DNA of 5,922 nt from an uncultured Steroidobacter sp. (GTDB lineage Bacteria > Pseudomonadota > Gammaproteobacteria > Steroidobacterales > Steroidobacteraceae), in contig CAMLEO010000372.1 in assembly GCA_946478975.1 (NCBI GenBank), forward strand, positions 1 to 5,922, in the 5' to 3' direction. The notes under the pieces are model-generated. The model was not told the origin of the DNA and made no database searches. It worked only from the letters and a program-made list of their open reading frames with translations. Each line of letters starts with the position of its first letter. Positions within the stretch are counted from its first letter, which is position 1. Of the stretch, positions 5,578 to 5,922 are shown one piece after another. The translations under genes and the position numbers were made by a program.

Positions 5578-5922
5578 ATGACGGACCAATGGGAATTCGC
5601 TGAGCTCAGGCAGCCGCTCTCGGGCGACGCGCCGTGCGGCGAAAACTTGGAAGATTCGCAGCTGCTCGCCTCGTTCGACGCTTTTCGTCTGTTCGGCCAG
5701 AGCGTGCCGTTGAACCCGCCGCCGGTGTGGCGCGATATCGAAACGAAATCGCGGACCGCGCTCGATCAGAGCAAGGACTTCCGTTTGCTGGCGCATTTCG
5801 GCGCCGCAGTGCTGCGCACTCAGGGGCTGCCCGCGTTTCTCGGCACGCTGGGCGTTGCTGCCCAGTGGCTGAATGAGCATTGGGCGCAGGTCTATCCCCT
5901 GGTCGATGACGACGCCATCCTG
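5578..5922 (+). CDS. tssA: Type VI secretion system protein TssA (ImpA N-terminal domain), cut by the right window edge
   Basis: Seen: 115 codons from the ATG at 5578, open to the edge. An in-frame TAG at 5572-5574 rules out any earlier start. GGAAGG (5560-5565) lies 12 bases upstream, a rather long spacing for a ribosome-binding site. The residues follow the ImpA_N pattern: LRQPLSGDAPCGENL (10-24), VWRDI (50-54), a helix with QSKDFRLLAHFGAAVLR (64-80), QGLPAFLGTL (82-91) and EHWAQVYPLVDDD (100-112). Known for the family: TssA proteins act in the cytoplasm at the baseplate and sheath, helping to prime or cap tail-tube and sheath assembly. The C-terminal part, which separates TssA subclasses, is outside the window. 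It probably opens a type VI cluster running to the right; this is inference. The preceding aminotransferase has no obvious link to secretion. Confidence 0.85.
   Translation, partial: MTDQWEFAELRQPLSGDAPCGENLEDSQLLASFDAFRLFGQSVPLNPPPVWRDIETKSRTALDQSKDFRLLAHFGAAVLRTQGLPAFLGTLGVAAQWLNEHWAQVYPLVDDDAIL

Noticed and set aside
5527..5880. Open frame of 117 codons on the minus strand opposite tssA
   Set aside because: The plus strand matches the ImpA N-terminal domain pattern; the antisense frame is a shadow with no domain.
1..5922. CRISPR array, tRNA or rRNA genes, insertion sequence or transposase
   Set aside because: No regularly spaced long direct repeats, no cloverleaf or rRNA-like sequence, and no transposase frame or terminal inverted repeat pair with target duplication was seen.

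Overview
The window reads as GC-rich chromosomal DNA from a Gram-negative bacterium. The large TonB-dependent receptor belongs to the Xanthomonas/Caulobacter-type class, and it lies next to a family GH105 lipoprotein enzyme and a type VI secretion gene. This fits a plant- or soil-associated gammaproteobacterium such as a Xanthomonadales or Steroidobacteraceae relative. That placement is inferred from protein style, not from a database match.

Layout. Left part, minus strand (1-3837): a two-gene unit. A TonB-dependent outer-membrane receptor (1066-3837) is followed 9 bases later by an unsaturated glycuronyl hydrolase of family GH105 (1056 down to the left edge, C-terminus cut off). The GH105 ribosome-binding site overlaps the receptor stop codon, so the two are almost certainly cotranscribed. 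Together they suggest uptake of acidic oligosaccharides released by polysaccharide lyases (pectin or rhamnogalacturonan type), with removal of the terminal unsaturated uronic acid in the periplasm.

Middle (3838-4229): a divergent intergenic region of about 390 bases, unusually rich in short inverted repeats. It holds a perfect 8+5+8 inverted repeat overlaid by three ATGAT copies at exact 10-base spacing, a perfect match to the FadR-type GntR operator pattern, a LacI-like near-palindrome close to the receptor start, and two hairpin-forming repeats on the aminotransferase side. These are the best candidates for control of the receptor/GH105 unit.

Right part, plus strand (4230-5922): a complete class I aspartate/aromatic aminotransferase (4230-5435), a structured 142-base spacer with three inverted repeats (the first a candidate terminator), then the first 115 codons of tssA, which encodes a type VI secretion baseplate-associated protein and runs off the right edge. 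The aminotransferase looks like a housekeeping gene between two accessory functions.

I did not find an evidently new multi-gene system. The most noteworthy material is the palindrome-rich control region between the divergent genes. The long open frames opposite the receptor and the aminotransferase are judged to be coding shadows.
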